Shown in pieces: positions 6,175-13,936 of a stretch of 24,541 bases of DNA. The notes beneath the pieces were generated by a model. The model saw nothing but the letters and a program-made list of their open reading frames with translations. It searched no databases and was not told the origin of the DNA. This DNA is from Panacagrimonas sp052387335 (GTDB lineage: Bacteria > Pseudomonadota > Gammaproteobacteria > Nevskiales > Nevskiaceae). Within the stretch, counting starts at the first letter, position 1, and every line of letters begins with the position of its first letter. The translations under genes and the position numbers were made by a program. The stretch spans positions 1 to 24,541 of the forward strand of contig JBQTJH010000217.1 of NCBI GenBank assembly GCA_052387335.1. The letters are read 5' to 3'.

Positions 6175-6981
6175 TAGGTGGTTGAAGTGCTGACGTCGTC
6201 GCAGTTGGCCGAGTCCCTTCGCATCACCAGTCCATTGAAAGATCGACATCTTGGCGATCAAGCGCAGAAATACCGCGAAGAACTCGGCGTACTCAAACCA
6301 AGCCTTGCGCCCGAACAACCAGGCGCCGAGTAAATTGACCGCGGTATAGCTCAGCAGCAACAGGCTCAAACCTTGCGGTCCGCTGTGCGCCAGCAGCTCA
6401 ACCCAGATAAACACCATGTACAGCACCAGCGCCGGCCAGTAAGCCAGTCGCTGCGGCTAGCGCATTCGCCCCTGGAATGCATTGGGCCGGACCCGGGAGA
6501 TCCACTGCGTGATGAGTTTCCAGGGATTCAGGCCCGCGTACAGATCGCCGAACAGCGCCGTCAGGTAGGTGAAGCCCAGCACAAACACGACCCAGAACCA
6601 GGTCATGTTGAAGTTGGCATAGGCGTTGTGGGTGCCGAGCAGGCCGGTGAGGGTGCAGAAGCCCAGCATCGCCACGCTTGTGAACTGCAGGAACCGCCAC
6701 AGCCATGAATTCCTGCCGATATCCGCAAGCTCTGCCGGCGGCGACGCCAGTGTGCCTGCAGCGTCCGGCTGATCCGCCTTCTGGATACACAGCGCGCACA
6801 TCAGGAAGGACAACACCAAGGCCGTCGCGGCGCCGTAGAGATACATCCATACCGGCACCGGCAGCGTGACGACCTGTCCGAACGAGTGGGCCAGGACACT
6901 CTGCGGCGTCAGAGACGCTGCGCTGGCAAGTATCAGCGCACAACCCACAGGGGTCCAGTGATGAAGCAGGGTGCTTGTCAT
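6079..6981 (-). pseudogene. Fenitrothion-hydrolase-like multi-pass membrane protein, broken
   Basis: The start is taken at the ATG at 6981, which gives a signal-like segment (TPVGCALILASAASLTPQSV, then LA) ending before HSFGQ. HSFGQVVTLPVPVWMYLYGA is the hallmark opening of proteins annotated as fenitrothion hydrolase FedB-like in proteobacteria; the substrate in other species is uncertain. Several membrane helices follow (ATALVLSFLMCALCI, FTSVAMLGFCTLTGLLG, TWFWVVFVLGFTYLTALFG). An in-frame TAG at 6457-6459 interrupts the gene, and the same frame resumes with PQRLAYWPALVLYMVFIWVE and further helices down to STAFNGLRET near 6090. There it meets the truncated lipoprotein gene and stops at 6079, so the C-terminal helices are missing. 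One amber codon plus a 3' deletion make this a pseudogene. Confidence 0.7.
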
Positions 6982-7040
6982 GGCGCTGCCGAGTGGAGGA
7001 CTGTGCATGAGATGGGGCGCGTCAATCCGTCCAAAAAACA

Positions 7041-7074
7041 AAAAGCCCGACCAGGTGTCCCGGGCCGGGCTTTT
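7041..7074 (-). terminator. Rho-independent terminator of the OmpA-like gene
   Basis: Inverted repeat AAAAGCCCG (7041-7049) / CGGGCTTTT (7066-7074), followed on the minus strand by a T-rich tract (7032-7044, with one interruption). It lies 17 bases beyond the stop of the OmpA-like gene. Confidence 0.8.
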
Positions 7075-7091
7075 GAAAATCTGCGCGAGCC

Positions 7092-8849
7092 TTAGTCGAT
7101 GACCTTGAACTCGACGCGGCGATTCTCTTCCTGACCTTCAGAGGTGTCGTTCGAGGCGATCGGTGCCGATTCGCCATACCCCACCGGGCGCAGGCGATCG
7201 GTCTTCACGCCGCGGCCACCGAGGTAGCGCTGCACGGTGATCGAACGACGCTCCGACAGGCCGAGGTTGTACGCGTCGGTGCCGAGGCTGTCGGTGTGAC
7301 CCTGCACTTCGACCGTCACGTCCGGATACGCCGCCAGGGTGTCGGCCACGTCGTCGAGAATCTTCTCGGCCGGCTTGGTCAGACGGTCGGAGTCGAATTC
7401 GAACTTGACGCCGCGCAGCACGAATCGCTGATCCAGGGCGCAGCCCTTGGCATCAACGGCCTCGCCCGGGCGCGGACGACGGCAGTCGCCCACCAGCGCG
7501 CAGCCATTGGGCAGCACCTTCAGACCCGCGGGCGTGTTGGGGCACTCGTCGAGATGGTCGGGAATGCCGTCGCCGTCGCTGTCCAGCGGGCAACCGTCCG
7601 GACCGACCTTGATCGACGGATCCGAGTTCGGGCACTTGTCGAGGTGATCGGGGATGCCGTCGCCGTCGCTGTCCGTGATCGCGCAACCCTGGGCGTTGAC
7701 CGCCTGGCCTGCGGTGGTCTCAGGGCACTTGTCGAGGTAGTCGGGTACGCCGTCGCCATCGCTATCCAGCGGGCAGCCCTTGCCGTCGACTTTCACATTC
7801 GCCGGGGTGCCGGGGCACTGGTCCAGATGGTCGGGAATGCCGTCGTTGTCCGAATCGAACGGGCAACCATTGGCGTCAACCGGCGAGCCGGGCGGGGTGT
7901 TGGGGCACTTGTCGAGATAGTCGGGCACGCCGTCCTGATCGAGGTCGAGCGGGCACCCATCGGCATAGACCTGCACGCCCTTGGGCGTGTTGGGGCACTT
8001 GTCCTTGCGGTCGGTCACGCCATCGCCGTCCGAGTCCTTGAACTCGCCGCCGAAGGAGTAACGGAAGCTGGCGCCAATGTTGTGCGCCTTGTACTCACCC
8101 TCCAGGTCACTGCGCGCGCCAGTGATGGAATCGGTATTGGAAAACACCGGATCTTCGGCGGTGATGAAGCGGTAATCGAGAGAGAGAGCGGTCTGATTGC
8201 TGAACCAGTAGGCCACGCCGCCACCGAGCTGGAAGGTGGTGGTGTCGTCGTCAGCATTGGTGTTGCCGGTGCTCAGCTCCGTGTTTTGAATGCCGAAGCC
8301 GCCGCCGAAGTAGGGCGCCAGGTTGCCAAAGTCCAGGTCATACCAGACGTTGGCCATCAAGCGAATAGCGCGCAGCGAGGCATCGTTGCTGCTGGTGGAG
8401 CTAGCGCCCACCACAATTTCCTCAATGTCGTTTTCGGAGTAGCGCAGATTCAGTTCGGGTCGCAGACCGCCGTCGAATAGATAGCCGAAAGTGAAGCCGC
8501 CGCCGAAGCCGTCGTCCACAATAATCGTGGACGGAGAGGAAATCGACGTGCCCGGCTGTAGCGTTGATGGGGCTCCGTTGTCTCCCAGCACGCAGAGGGG
8601 TCCGAGGGCTATGGGCGTGCCAAGCAGATCGATTGGCAGAATGCAGCTGTTCGGGATTGCCGCTGTGCCGGATGCCGGGTTGCTAAGGGTCAGCGTGCCG
8701 TCAATGTCCTCGACGTCGGAGTAGAAGCCCTCCAGACCGAAGTACCAGCCCGGCGAAGACTGCGCCGAAACCGCAAACGATCCGGCTGCGAGTGCGAACC
8801 CGAACAGACCTTTTGCAAGCCCGTTGCGGACTTGTTGTGCAAATCTCAT
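7092..8849 (-). CDS. OmpA-family outer membrane protein with TSP3 calcium-binding repeats
   Basis: A 585-residue outer membrane protein, OprF-like in layout. Residues 1-29 are a signal peptide (cleavage after VSA). About 30-270 form a beta-barrel with alternating aromatic strands (GWYFGLEGFYSD, GFTFGYLF, LAPYFGGGFGIQ, ALSLDYRFI, SFRYSFGGEF). Residues 272-473 are thrombospondin type-3 repeats of the form DxDxDGxPDxxDxCP with about 29 residues per unit: six good copies and a worn seventh. About 477-585 is the OmpA C-terminal peptidoglycan-binding domain (FEFDSDRLTKPAEKIL, VQGHTDSLGTDAYNLGLSER, VGYGESAP, NRRVEF), including the Asp of GHTD and the Arg pair of LSERR that hold diaminopimelate. The role is to tie the outer membrane to the cell wall, with calcium stiffening the linker. 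The ATG at 8849 follows AGGGGG. It appears monocistronic, with a terminator right behind. Confidence 0.92.
   Translation of the reverse strand: MRFAQQVRNGLAKGLFGFALAAGSFAVSAQSSPGWYFGLEGFYSDVEDIDGTLTLSNPASGTAAIPNSCILPIDLLGTPIALGPLCVLGDNGAPSTLQPGTSISSPSTIIVDDGFGGGFTFGYLFDGGLRPELNLRYSENDIEEIVVGASSTSSNDASLRAIRLMANVWYDLDFGNLAPYFGGGFGIQNTELSTGNTNADDDTTTFQLGGGVAYWFSNQTALSLDYRFITAEDPVFSNTDSITGARSDLEGEYKAHNIGASFRYSFGGEFKDSDGDGVTDRKDKCPNTPKGVQVYADGCPLDLDQDGVPDYLDKCPNTPPGSPVDANGCPFDSDNDGIPDHLDQCPGTPANVKVDGKGCPLDSDGDGVPDYLDKCPETTAGQAVNAQGCAITDSDGDGIPDHLDKCPNSDPSIKVGPDGCPLDSDGDGIPDHLDECPNTPAGLKVLPNGCALVGDCRRPRPGEAVDAKGCALDQRFVLRGVKFEFDSDRLTKPAEKILDDVADTLAAYPDVTVEVQGHTDSLGTDAYNLGLSERRSITVQRYLGGRGVKTDRLRPVGYGESAPIASNDTSEGQEENRRVEFKVID
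7431..8036 (-). repeat. Tandem TSP3 repeat region inside the OmpA-like gene
   Basis: About 87-base repeated units encode DGDGxPDxLDxCPxTxxG-type repeats, six clear and one degenerate. The degenerate unit is nearest the C-terminal domain (VGDCRRPRPGEAVDAKGCAL) and lacks the Asp ladder. The fourth unit is one residue longer than the others. Confidence 0.85.
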
Positions 8850-9002
8850 GCTGCCCCCTGAAAACCCAATCTGTATGAAAAGAGCGCTCGTTGGCGCCGC
8901 TGTCGGAATTGTATCTGAGCCGGATTCGGTAGTGCGGCCGTTAATTACTTTAATTTCAGCTTGTAATGTACTGAGGTCCCGGGGGTTCGCAATGGGTCGG
9001 AC

Positions 9003-10151
9003 TCACATTCCGAGCTGTTTGGCGGCCAGGTCTTTCATCACCTCCAGCGATCCGCCGCCAATGGTCAGCACCTTGGTTTCACGGAAAATCCGTTCCACCC
9101 GGGCACCGCGCAGATACCCGGCACCGCCAAATACTTGCATCGCCTCATTGGCGATCCACTCCAGCGAGGTGCAGGCAAAGTTCTTCAGCATGCACACCTC
9201 GGCCACCGGCATCTGGCGATTGGAGACGCGCCAGGTCAGCAGGTCTAGATTAGATTTCACGGCCTCCATGCGCATGCGCATGTCCACCAGCTTGTGGCGA
9301 ATGACCTGGTTGCGGATCAGCGGCTTGCCGAAGGTTTCGCGTTCGCGGGCATAGGCCAGGGCGTCTTCGTAACAGACCTTGGCGAAGGCGTAGGCTTGCG
9401 CCGCCAGCATGATCCGCTCCTGATTGAAGTTGAGCATGATGGACATGAAGCCCTGATTCTCGCGGCCAATCAGATTGTCGGCCGGCACGCGGCAGTTATC
9501 GAAATACAGCGTCGCCGTGTCCGAGCAACGCCAGCCCATCTTGTCCAGCGCGCTGCGCTGCAGGCCTGGGGTGTCACCTTCAATCACCAGCAGGGACACA
9601 CCGCCCATGCCTGGTCCACCGGTCCGCACCGCGCAGGTGATGAAATCCGCGCGCATGCCCGAGGTGATGAAGGTCTTGCTGCCGTTGACGACGTAATGAT
9701 CGCCGTCGCGCTGTGCACGGGTGCGCAGATTGGCCACGTCCGATCCGCCGCCCGGTTCGGTGATGGCGAGCGCCGCAATTTTCTCGCCGTTCAAAACCGG
9801 CTGCGCGAAACGCGCCTGCTGCGCTGGCGTGCCAACGTGAATGATCGGGGGCGTGGCAATGCCATGGCTCATCAGACTGGCGATCACACCACCGCTGCCG
9901 GCACGCGCCAATTCTTCGGTCAGCACATTGGCGTAGAACAGGTCCGGCACTTCAATACCACCGCAGCGCTCCGGAAAGCCGATCTGCAGCACGCCCGCCT
10001 CGGCCGCCTTGCGATGCAATTCTCGCGGCAGGCGGCCGGCGCTTTCCCAGGCTTCCACATGAGGTGAAATCTCTTTTTCCACAAATCGACGAACCTGAGT
10101 TCTGAACTCGTCGTGGTCCTCGTTGTAGAACGGGTGTATCAAGGTCATCAC
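9003..10151 (-). CDS. Acyl-CoA dehydrogenase
   Basis: A 382-residue flavoenzyme that introduces the alpha-beta double bond into an acyl-CoA. The N-terminal helical domain spans about 7-120. The FAD/substrate signature ALAITEPGGGSDVANLRT is at 127-144, and the beta domain follows to about 230. The C-terminal helical domain holds the second signature (VFGGAGYLRGARVERIFRET at 340-359, then IGGGSLEVM). The usual Glu of the YEGT motif is replaced here by GGGS, so the base is more likely Glu245 in NFNQERIMLA, the position used by isovaleryl- and long-chain-type enzymes. It is divergent from the acyl-CoA ligase with a 75-base AT-rich gap. M1 is GTG at 10151; the ATG at 10148 is an equally good start. 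Substrate cannot be read from the sequence. Confidence 0.9.
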   Translation of the reverse strand: MMTLIHPFYNEDHDEFRTQVRRFVEKEISPHVEAWESAGRLPRELHRKAAEAGVLQIGFPERCGGIEVPDLFYANVLTEELARAGSGGVIASLMSHGIATPPIIHVGTPAQQARFAQPVLNGEKIAALAITEPGGGSDVANLRTRAQRDGDHYVVNGSKTFITSGMRADFITCAVRTGGPGMGGVSLLVIEGDTPGLQRSALDKMGWRCSDTATLYFDNCRVPADNLIGRENQGFMSIMLNFNQERIMLAAQAYAFAKVCYEDALAYARERETFGKPLIRNQVIRHKLVDMRMRMEAVKSNLDLLTWRVSNRQMPVAEVCMLKNFACTSLEWIANEAMQVFGGAGYLRGARVERIFRETKVLTIGGGSLEVMKDLAAKQLGM

Positions 10152-10176
10152 AATTACCTATAAATCAAAATGAACT

Positions 10177-10195
10177 GACGACAACGCTAGTCGTC
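10177..10195. promoter_or_regulatory. Small inverted repeat in the divergent dehydrogenase/ligase promoter gap
   Basis: GACGAC (10177-10182), seven-base spacer, GTCGTC (10190-10195), inside the 75-base gap shared by the two divergent genes. It has the size and place of an operator for a fatty-acid-responsive repressor, but no regulator gene is nearby and the repeat is short. Confidence 0.3.
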
Positions 10196-10226
10196 CATTA
10201 GCATTCGGGCAATACCGGGGAGACCA

Positions 10227-11906
10227 ATGGCAATACACATCGCGGACCAAAAACTGCCGCTGCAATGTTTTTTTCGTCGCGAGCGTGAACAGGCGGACCA
10301 GGTGTATTTCACCCAGCCGCTGGGCGGTGGTCGTGTGCTGCAACTGAACTGGGCGCAGGTGGGCGATCAAGCGCGGCGCATGGCTGCGCACCTGCGGTCT
10401 TTCGGTTGGGAGCCCGGATCGCGTATCGCCATCATCGGCAAGAACAGTGCGCATTGGATCATCGCCGACCTCGCTATCTGGATGGCCGGGCATGTGTCGG
10501 TGCCGCTGTATCCGACGCTGACCGCGGACTCCGTACGCCAGATTCTTGAGCACAGCGACGCGCGTGCGGTGTTCATCGGCAAGCTCGACGCCTGGCCTGC
10601 CATGCGAGAGGGCGTACCGGCGAGTGTGGAGCGCATCCGTCTGCCGCTCGCGCCCGAAGAATCCTGCGCGCAGTGGGAGGAGATCGTGTCGCGCACACCT
10701 CCACTGAGCGGAGAACCGGTACGCAAGGCCGAGGAACTCGCCACCATCATTTACACCTCCGGTACCACCGGCATGCCCAAGGGCGTGATGCATTCGTTTC
10801 ACAATCTGGCGTGGGCGGCTGAGTCCGGTCAGCGACGCTTTGGCGTGCGCGGCGACGAGCGCCTGCTGTCCTATCTGCCGCTGTCGCACATCGCCGAGCG
10901 CGGCGCGGTGGAAGTGATGTCCATCGTCATCGGTGCGCAGATTTTTTTCGCCGAATCACTGGATACCTTTGCTGCTGATCTGCGTCGTGCGCGACCGACG
11001 TTTTTCTTCTCCGTGCCACGGCTGTGGGTGAAGTTCCAGCAGGGTGTGTTCGCCAAGATGCCGCGCCACAAGCTGGACCGCCTGCTACGGATTCCCGTCC
11101 TCAACCGCATCGTCAAGCGCAAGATCCTGGCAGGACTTGGGCTGGACGCCTGTCGCCTTGCCGCGGGTGGCGCCGCGCCGATGCCGCCGGATCTACTGCG
11201 CTGGTATTCGCGCCTGGGCCTGGAAATCATCGAGGTCTACGGCATGACGGAAAACTGCGCGATCTCGCATTCCATCGTGCCCGGCGATCCCAAGGCAGGT
11301 TATGTCGGACTGCCGTACGAGGGCGTGGAGTCGCGGCTCGCCGAAGACGGCGAGGTACAGATGCGCAGCGGCGCCTTGATGCTCGGTTATTACCACGAGC
11401 CAGAGAAAACCAGTGAAACCCTGACCGCCGATGGTTGGCTGCGCACGGGTGATCGCGGTGAACTCGATGCGCAGGGCCGCCTGCGCATCACGGGTCGGGT
11501 CAAGGAGATCTTCAAGACGTCCAAGGGCAAATACGTGTCACCTGCACCTATCGAAAATCGACTGTCGGCGAGTTCGCGTATCGAGGCCTGCTGCGTAATG
11601 GGCGCGGGATTGCCGCAGCCGTTTGCCGTGCTGATCCTGCCGCCGGACGAGAACGCGGCCTGCAAAGACACCGCGCATCGCGACGCGCTGATGGCCTCAC
11701 TGAAAACGCATCTGGCGGCTGTCAACGCGCAGCTTGACCCGCATGAGCAACTGGAGTTTGTGGTGGTGGTGACGGATGCCTGGACGGTGGAAAGCGGCCT
11801 GGTCACACCCACGCTCAAGGTCAAGCGCGCGGCGGTGGAAAAACTCTACGAATCGCGCATCGACCGCTGGGTGGGCCAGCGTTCGCCAGTGGTCTGGGAT
11901 GCATGA
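10227..11906 (+). CDS. Long-chain-type fatty acid--CoA ligase (AMP-binding)
   Basis: A 559-residue adenylate-forming enzyme that activates a fatty or related carboxylic acid to its CoA thioester through an acyl-AMP. Visible core motifs: the P-loop YTSGTTGMPKG at 176-186, the substrate-pocket segment LSYLPLSHIAERG at 214-226, YGMTE at 338-342, GWLRTGDRG at 403-411, the hinge ITGRVKEIFKTSKGKYVSP at 421-439, and the C-terminal TPTLKVKR at 527-534 with the lysine expected to catalyse adenylation. The layout fits the ACSL/FAA group rather than short-chain acetyl-CoA synthetases. GGGGAGA precedes the ATG at 10227. Divergent from the acyl-CoA dehydrogenase, it likely feeds that enzyme. Confidence 0.9.
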   Translation: MAIHIADQKLPLQCFFRREREQADQVYFTQPLGGGRVLQLNWAQVGDQARRMAAHLRSFGWEPGSRIAIIGKNSAHWIIADLAIWMAGHVSVPLYPTLTADSVRQILEHSDARAVFIGKLDAWPAMREGVPASVERIRLPLAPEESCAQWEEIVSRTPPLSGEPVRKAEELATIIYTSGTTGMPKGVMHSFHNLAWAAESGQRRFGVRGDERLLSYLPLSHIAERGAVEVMSIVIGAQIFFAESLDTFAADLRRARPTFFFSVPRLWVKFQQGVFAKMPRHKLDRLLRIPVLNRIVKRKILAGLGLDACRLAAGGAAPMPPDLLRWYSRLGLEIIEVYGMTENCAISHSIVPGDPKAGYVGLPYEGVESRLAEDGEVQMRSGALMLGYYHEPEKTSETLTADGWLRTGDRGELDAQGRLRITGRVKEIFKTSKGKYVSPAPIENRLSASSRIEACCVMGAGLPQPFAVLILPPDENAACKDTAHRDALMASLKTHLAAVNAQLDPHEQLEFVVVVTDAWTVESGLVTPTLKVKRAAVEKLYESRIDRWVGQRSPVVWDA

Positions 11907-11959
11907 GCGCGTCACGCGCAAACGGCTAGGATGCGATCACCGCAACGACAAGAGCGTTC

Positions 11960-12652
11960 ATGAAACTGCCCAAGTCCTACCTCAATCCGGAATTCCTCAA
12001 GAGTCCGGAAGCGCGAACCGTGCGCATGCTATGCGAGTACCTGGATCCGGAACGACGCTTTCGCGAGATGGACGTCAATCAGGGCGTGATCCTGTTTGGT
12101 TCGGCGCGTCTGCCCAAGGGTTCACCTTCCTATCGCGATGCGGCGGATCTGGCCGAAGGCCTGGCACGCTGGACCACCCAGCAGCACGCGCTACCCGAGC
12201 GCTACTACATTGTCACCGGCGGCGGCCCCGGCATCATGCAGGCGGCGCATGAGGGCGCTGCGCGCGTCGATGCCTCGCTCAATCTGGGTCTGAATATTTC
12301 GCTACCGCACGAGGAGCAGGCCAATCCTTTTGTCGACGAGCGACGCAGCGTGGTGTTCCACTATTTCTTCATGCGCAAGTTCTGGTTTCTCAATCTTGCG
12401 CGCGCCGCGGTGATCTTCCCCGGCGGCTTCGGCACCATGGACGAGTTGTTCGAGTTGCTCACCCTGACGCAGACGGGGAAGTCTTCGCCCATGCCGATCG
12501 TGCTCTACGACCGCGAGTTCTGGAACGAGACGATCAATTTCGAGGCCTTCGCCAAGCGTGGTCTGATCAGTCGTGCGGATCTGAATCTGTTCAGCTACGC
12601 CAACACACCAGAGCAGGCTTTAATGCAGGTGATCGGCGGCTTGAGTGCTTGA
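11960..12652 (+). CDS. LOG family nucleotide-monophosphate nucleosidase
   Basis: A 230-residue Rossmann-fold protein of the LOG (Lonely guy) / TIGR00730 type. The glycine-rich motif VTGGGPGIMQAAHEGA is at 85-100 and the signature PGGFGTMDELFELLTLTQTG at 154-173; a conserved Arg-Lys pair precedes the latter at 139-140. Known members cleave the N-glycosidic bond of nucleoside 5'-monophosphates, releasing a base and ribose 5-phosphate; the bacterial role is often purine nucleotide homeostasis rather than cytokinin production. It lies 53 bases after the CoA ligase on the same strand, so it may be co-transcribed, but no functional link is apparent. An AAGAGCG sequence is a modest ribosome site. 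Confidence 0.85.
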   Translation: MKLPKSYLNPEFLKSPEARTVRMLCEYLDPERRFREMDVNQGVILFGSARLPKGSPSYRDAADLAEGLARWTTQQHALPERYYIVTGGGPGIMQAAHEGAARVDASLNLGLNISLPHEEQANPFVDERRSVVFHYFFMRKFWFLNLARAAVIFPGGFGTMDELFELLTLTQTGKSSPMPIVLYDREFWNETINFEAFAKRGLISRADLNLFSYANTPEQALMQVIGGLSA

Positions 12653-12655
12653 GTC

Positions 12656-12673
12656 GCGGCATGTAGATGCCGC
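12656..12673. terminator. Short hairpin between convergent genes
   Basis: GCGGCAT (12656-12662), GTAG loop, ATGCCGC (12667-12673), in the short gap between the LOG gene and the convergent PA3496-like gene. There is no U-run, so termination by this stem alone is doubtful. Confidence 0.35.
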
Positions 12674-12677
12674 AGAT

Positions 12678-12905
12678 TCAATCCAGATCGATGTCTAGAT
12701 CGTCGTCCACGAGCTTGCGCAGTTGGCGCATTTCCTTGTAGCGCTCCACGTCGCGCCAATCGCGCGACTTGCTGTCGATGACCGGCACCTCGGGCTCGAT
12801 CACCGCCGGATCGTCGTCGACACTGTCGGTCTCAAACGGCACCACATCATCGAAGCTCTTGGGGGCTTCGGGCTGCGGCGGTTTCTGCTTCGGCTTGCGG
12901 GCCAT
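12678..12905 (-). CDS. PA3496-like small acidic protein
   Basis: A 75-residue protein from the ATG at 12905 (an in-frame Met at 12923 would add six residues). It has a basic start (MARKPKQKPP), a long acidic disordered middle, and a conserved-looking C-terminal helix (RDWRDVERYKEMRQLRKLVD) followed by an acidic tail. This layout resembles the PA3496 family, called putative envelope integrity proteins in gammaproteobacteria and known mainly from that name. No ribosome site is obvious for either start. It is convergent with the LOG gene. The family call rests on the tail pattern and is moderate. Confidence 0.55.
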   Translation of the reverse strand: MARKPKQKPPQPEAPKSFDDVVPFETDSVDDDPAVIEPEVPVIDSKSRDWRDVERYKEMRQLRKLVDDDLDIDLD

Positions 12906-13001
12906 GGTCTGAGGGTGGTGCACCGATCACGCGAGGACGCGGCCTTTTAGCAGGCTTTTGCAAGCGCGTGAAGAGGGCCGCGACGTTGTTGCGAAATCGC
13001 G

Positions 13002-13655
13002 CTAGACGCCGATCCATTTCACGCCGTCGAACCAGCCTTGGTGCCGCGCATGGCGCAGATCGCGCGGCGCGTCGATATCGCAACGCGCATCCAGAAGCGC
13101 CACGCGAAAACCGCGCTTTTCCAGCCGTGCGCGTGATTGCTGGCATTCGCGCCCTGAACTCCACTGCACGGCGCGCAAGGTCCCGCCCAGGGGTTTGCGC
13201 GCGCCGATCAACACATACCCGCCGTCCTCCGAGGGCTGAAGCACGGCATCGGCTTGTGTTTGCAGGACCTGCGCGGCCGCGCGCAGATCGTCTGCGCTGA
13301 GATTGGCCGCGTCGGTGCCGATCAATAGTGCCGCTGCTGCGCCCGCGTTCAGGGTTTGATCCAGCGCAAAGGCCATGCGTTGCCCCAGATCGCCGCGCGT
13401 CTGGCGCATCCGTTTCACGCCGTATTCGGCGCTGAGTCCTGCGAAGAAGGGATGACTGCCCGTCGGTGTGGCCCACAGCACTACCGGACCGCAGTCGGCG
13501 GCGCGCGCGATGGACACACTTCGATGGACCAGGCTGCGATACAGGCGCGCGGCGCCCAATGGGCCGTATCCTGGGATCAGCCGTGTCTTGCAAGCGCCCG
13601 GCGTGGGTGCGCGCGCAAACACCAGAATGGGGATAGCGGTGGGCAGCTGCATCAA
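13002..13655 (-). CDS. TIGR04282 family glycosyltransferase (DUF2064)
   Basis: A 217-residue GT-A-fold protein of the TIGR04282/DUF2064 family, related to enzymes proposed for arsenosugar and other glycoconjugate synthesis. Motifs: VFARAPTPGACKTRL near the N-terminus (residues 12-26, nucleotide-sugar or phosphate binding), LLIGTDAANLSADDLRAA mid-protein (DxD-like metal-binding role expected) and LQPSEDGGYVLIGARKP. The C-terminal CDIDAPRDL is also usual for the family. The start is one of two adjacent Met codons. No arsenic or radical-SAM partner is nearby, so the substrate is unknown. It is transcribed away from the tRNA-Ala promoter. Confidence 0.8.
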   Translation of the reverse strand: MMQLPTAIPILVFARAPTPGACKTRLIPGYGPLGAARLYRSLVHRSVSIARAADCGPVVLWATPTGSHPFFAGLSAEYGVKRMRQTRGDLGQRMAFALDQTLNAGAAAALLIGTDAANLSADDLRAAAQVLQTQADAVLQPSEDGGYVLIGARKPLGGTLRAVQWSSGRECQQSRARLEKRGFRVALLDARCDIDAPRDLRHARHQGWFDGVKWIGV

Positions 13656-13692
13656 GGCTCGCAGGACACTACCTTTGCTTGGGGGGCGTGGT

Positions 13693-13698
13693 TATACT
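13693..13698 (+). promoter_or_regulatory. -10 element of a stable-RNA-type promoter
   Basis: TATACT within GTGGTTATACTCCGCGCCC, a form common in proteobacterial tRNA promoters, followed by a GC-rich discriminator. The -35 is not clear. It lies 114 bases ahead of tRNA-Ala; no other gene is served by it on this strand. Confidence 0.5.
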
Positions 13699-13811
13699 CC
13701 GCGCCCGGTTTTGGGCCAGTGACCATGAACCGCAGGATGCTGCGTTAAGCTTGTGTAGTGGGTTAAGTTCTGCGGCATGCCGTAATCAGTTGTGACATCA
13801 GGTTGATCCGT

Positions 13812-13887
<76 letters not shown>

Positions 13888-13893
13888 AAATAC

Positions 13894-13923
13894 AAAGGCC
13901 GGATTTCGATCCGGCCTTTTTTT
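13894..13923 (+). terminator. UUCG-tetraloop terminator after tRNA-Ala
   Basis: AAAGGCCGGAT (13894-13904), loop TTCG, ATCCGGCCTTT (13909-13919), then continuing T residues. A textbook intrinsic terminator seven bases after the tRNA. The A-rich 5' arm lets it also serve the convergent racemase gene. Confidence 0.9.
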
Positions 13924-13936
13924 GTGCGCATCGCGC

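Noticed and set aside
7431..8036. Regular 87-base repeats considered as a CRISPR or satellite array
   Set aside because: The periodicity comes from TSP3 protein repeats in one frame; there are no unique spacers of constant length.
7296..8480. A 394-codon open frame on the plus strand opposite the OmpA-like gene
   Set aside because: It is the mirror of the OmpA-like coding sequence with its TSP3 repeats; the composition is low-complexity and the minus-strand protein has clear domains.
13742..13811. A second tRNA or leader gene between the promoter and tRNA-Ala
   Set aside because: No cloverleaf can be folded by eye and no start with a ribosome site is present.
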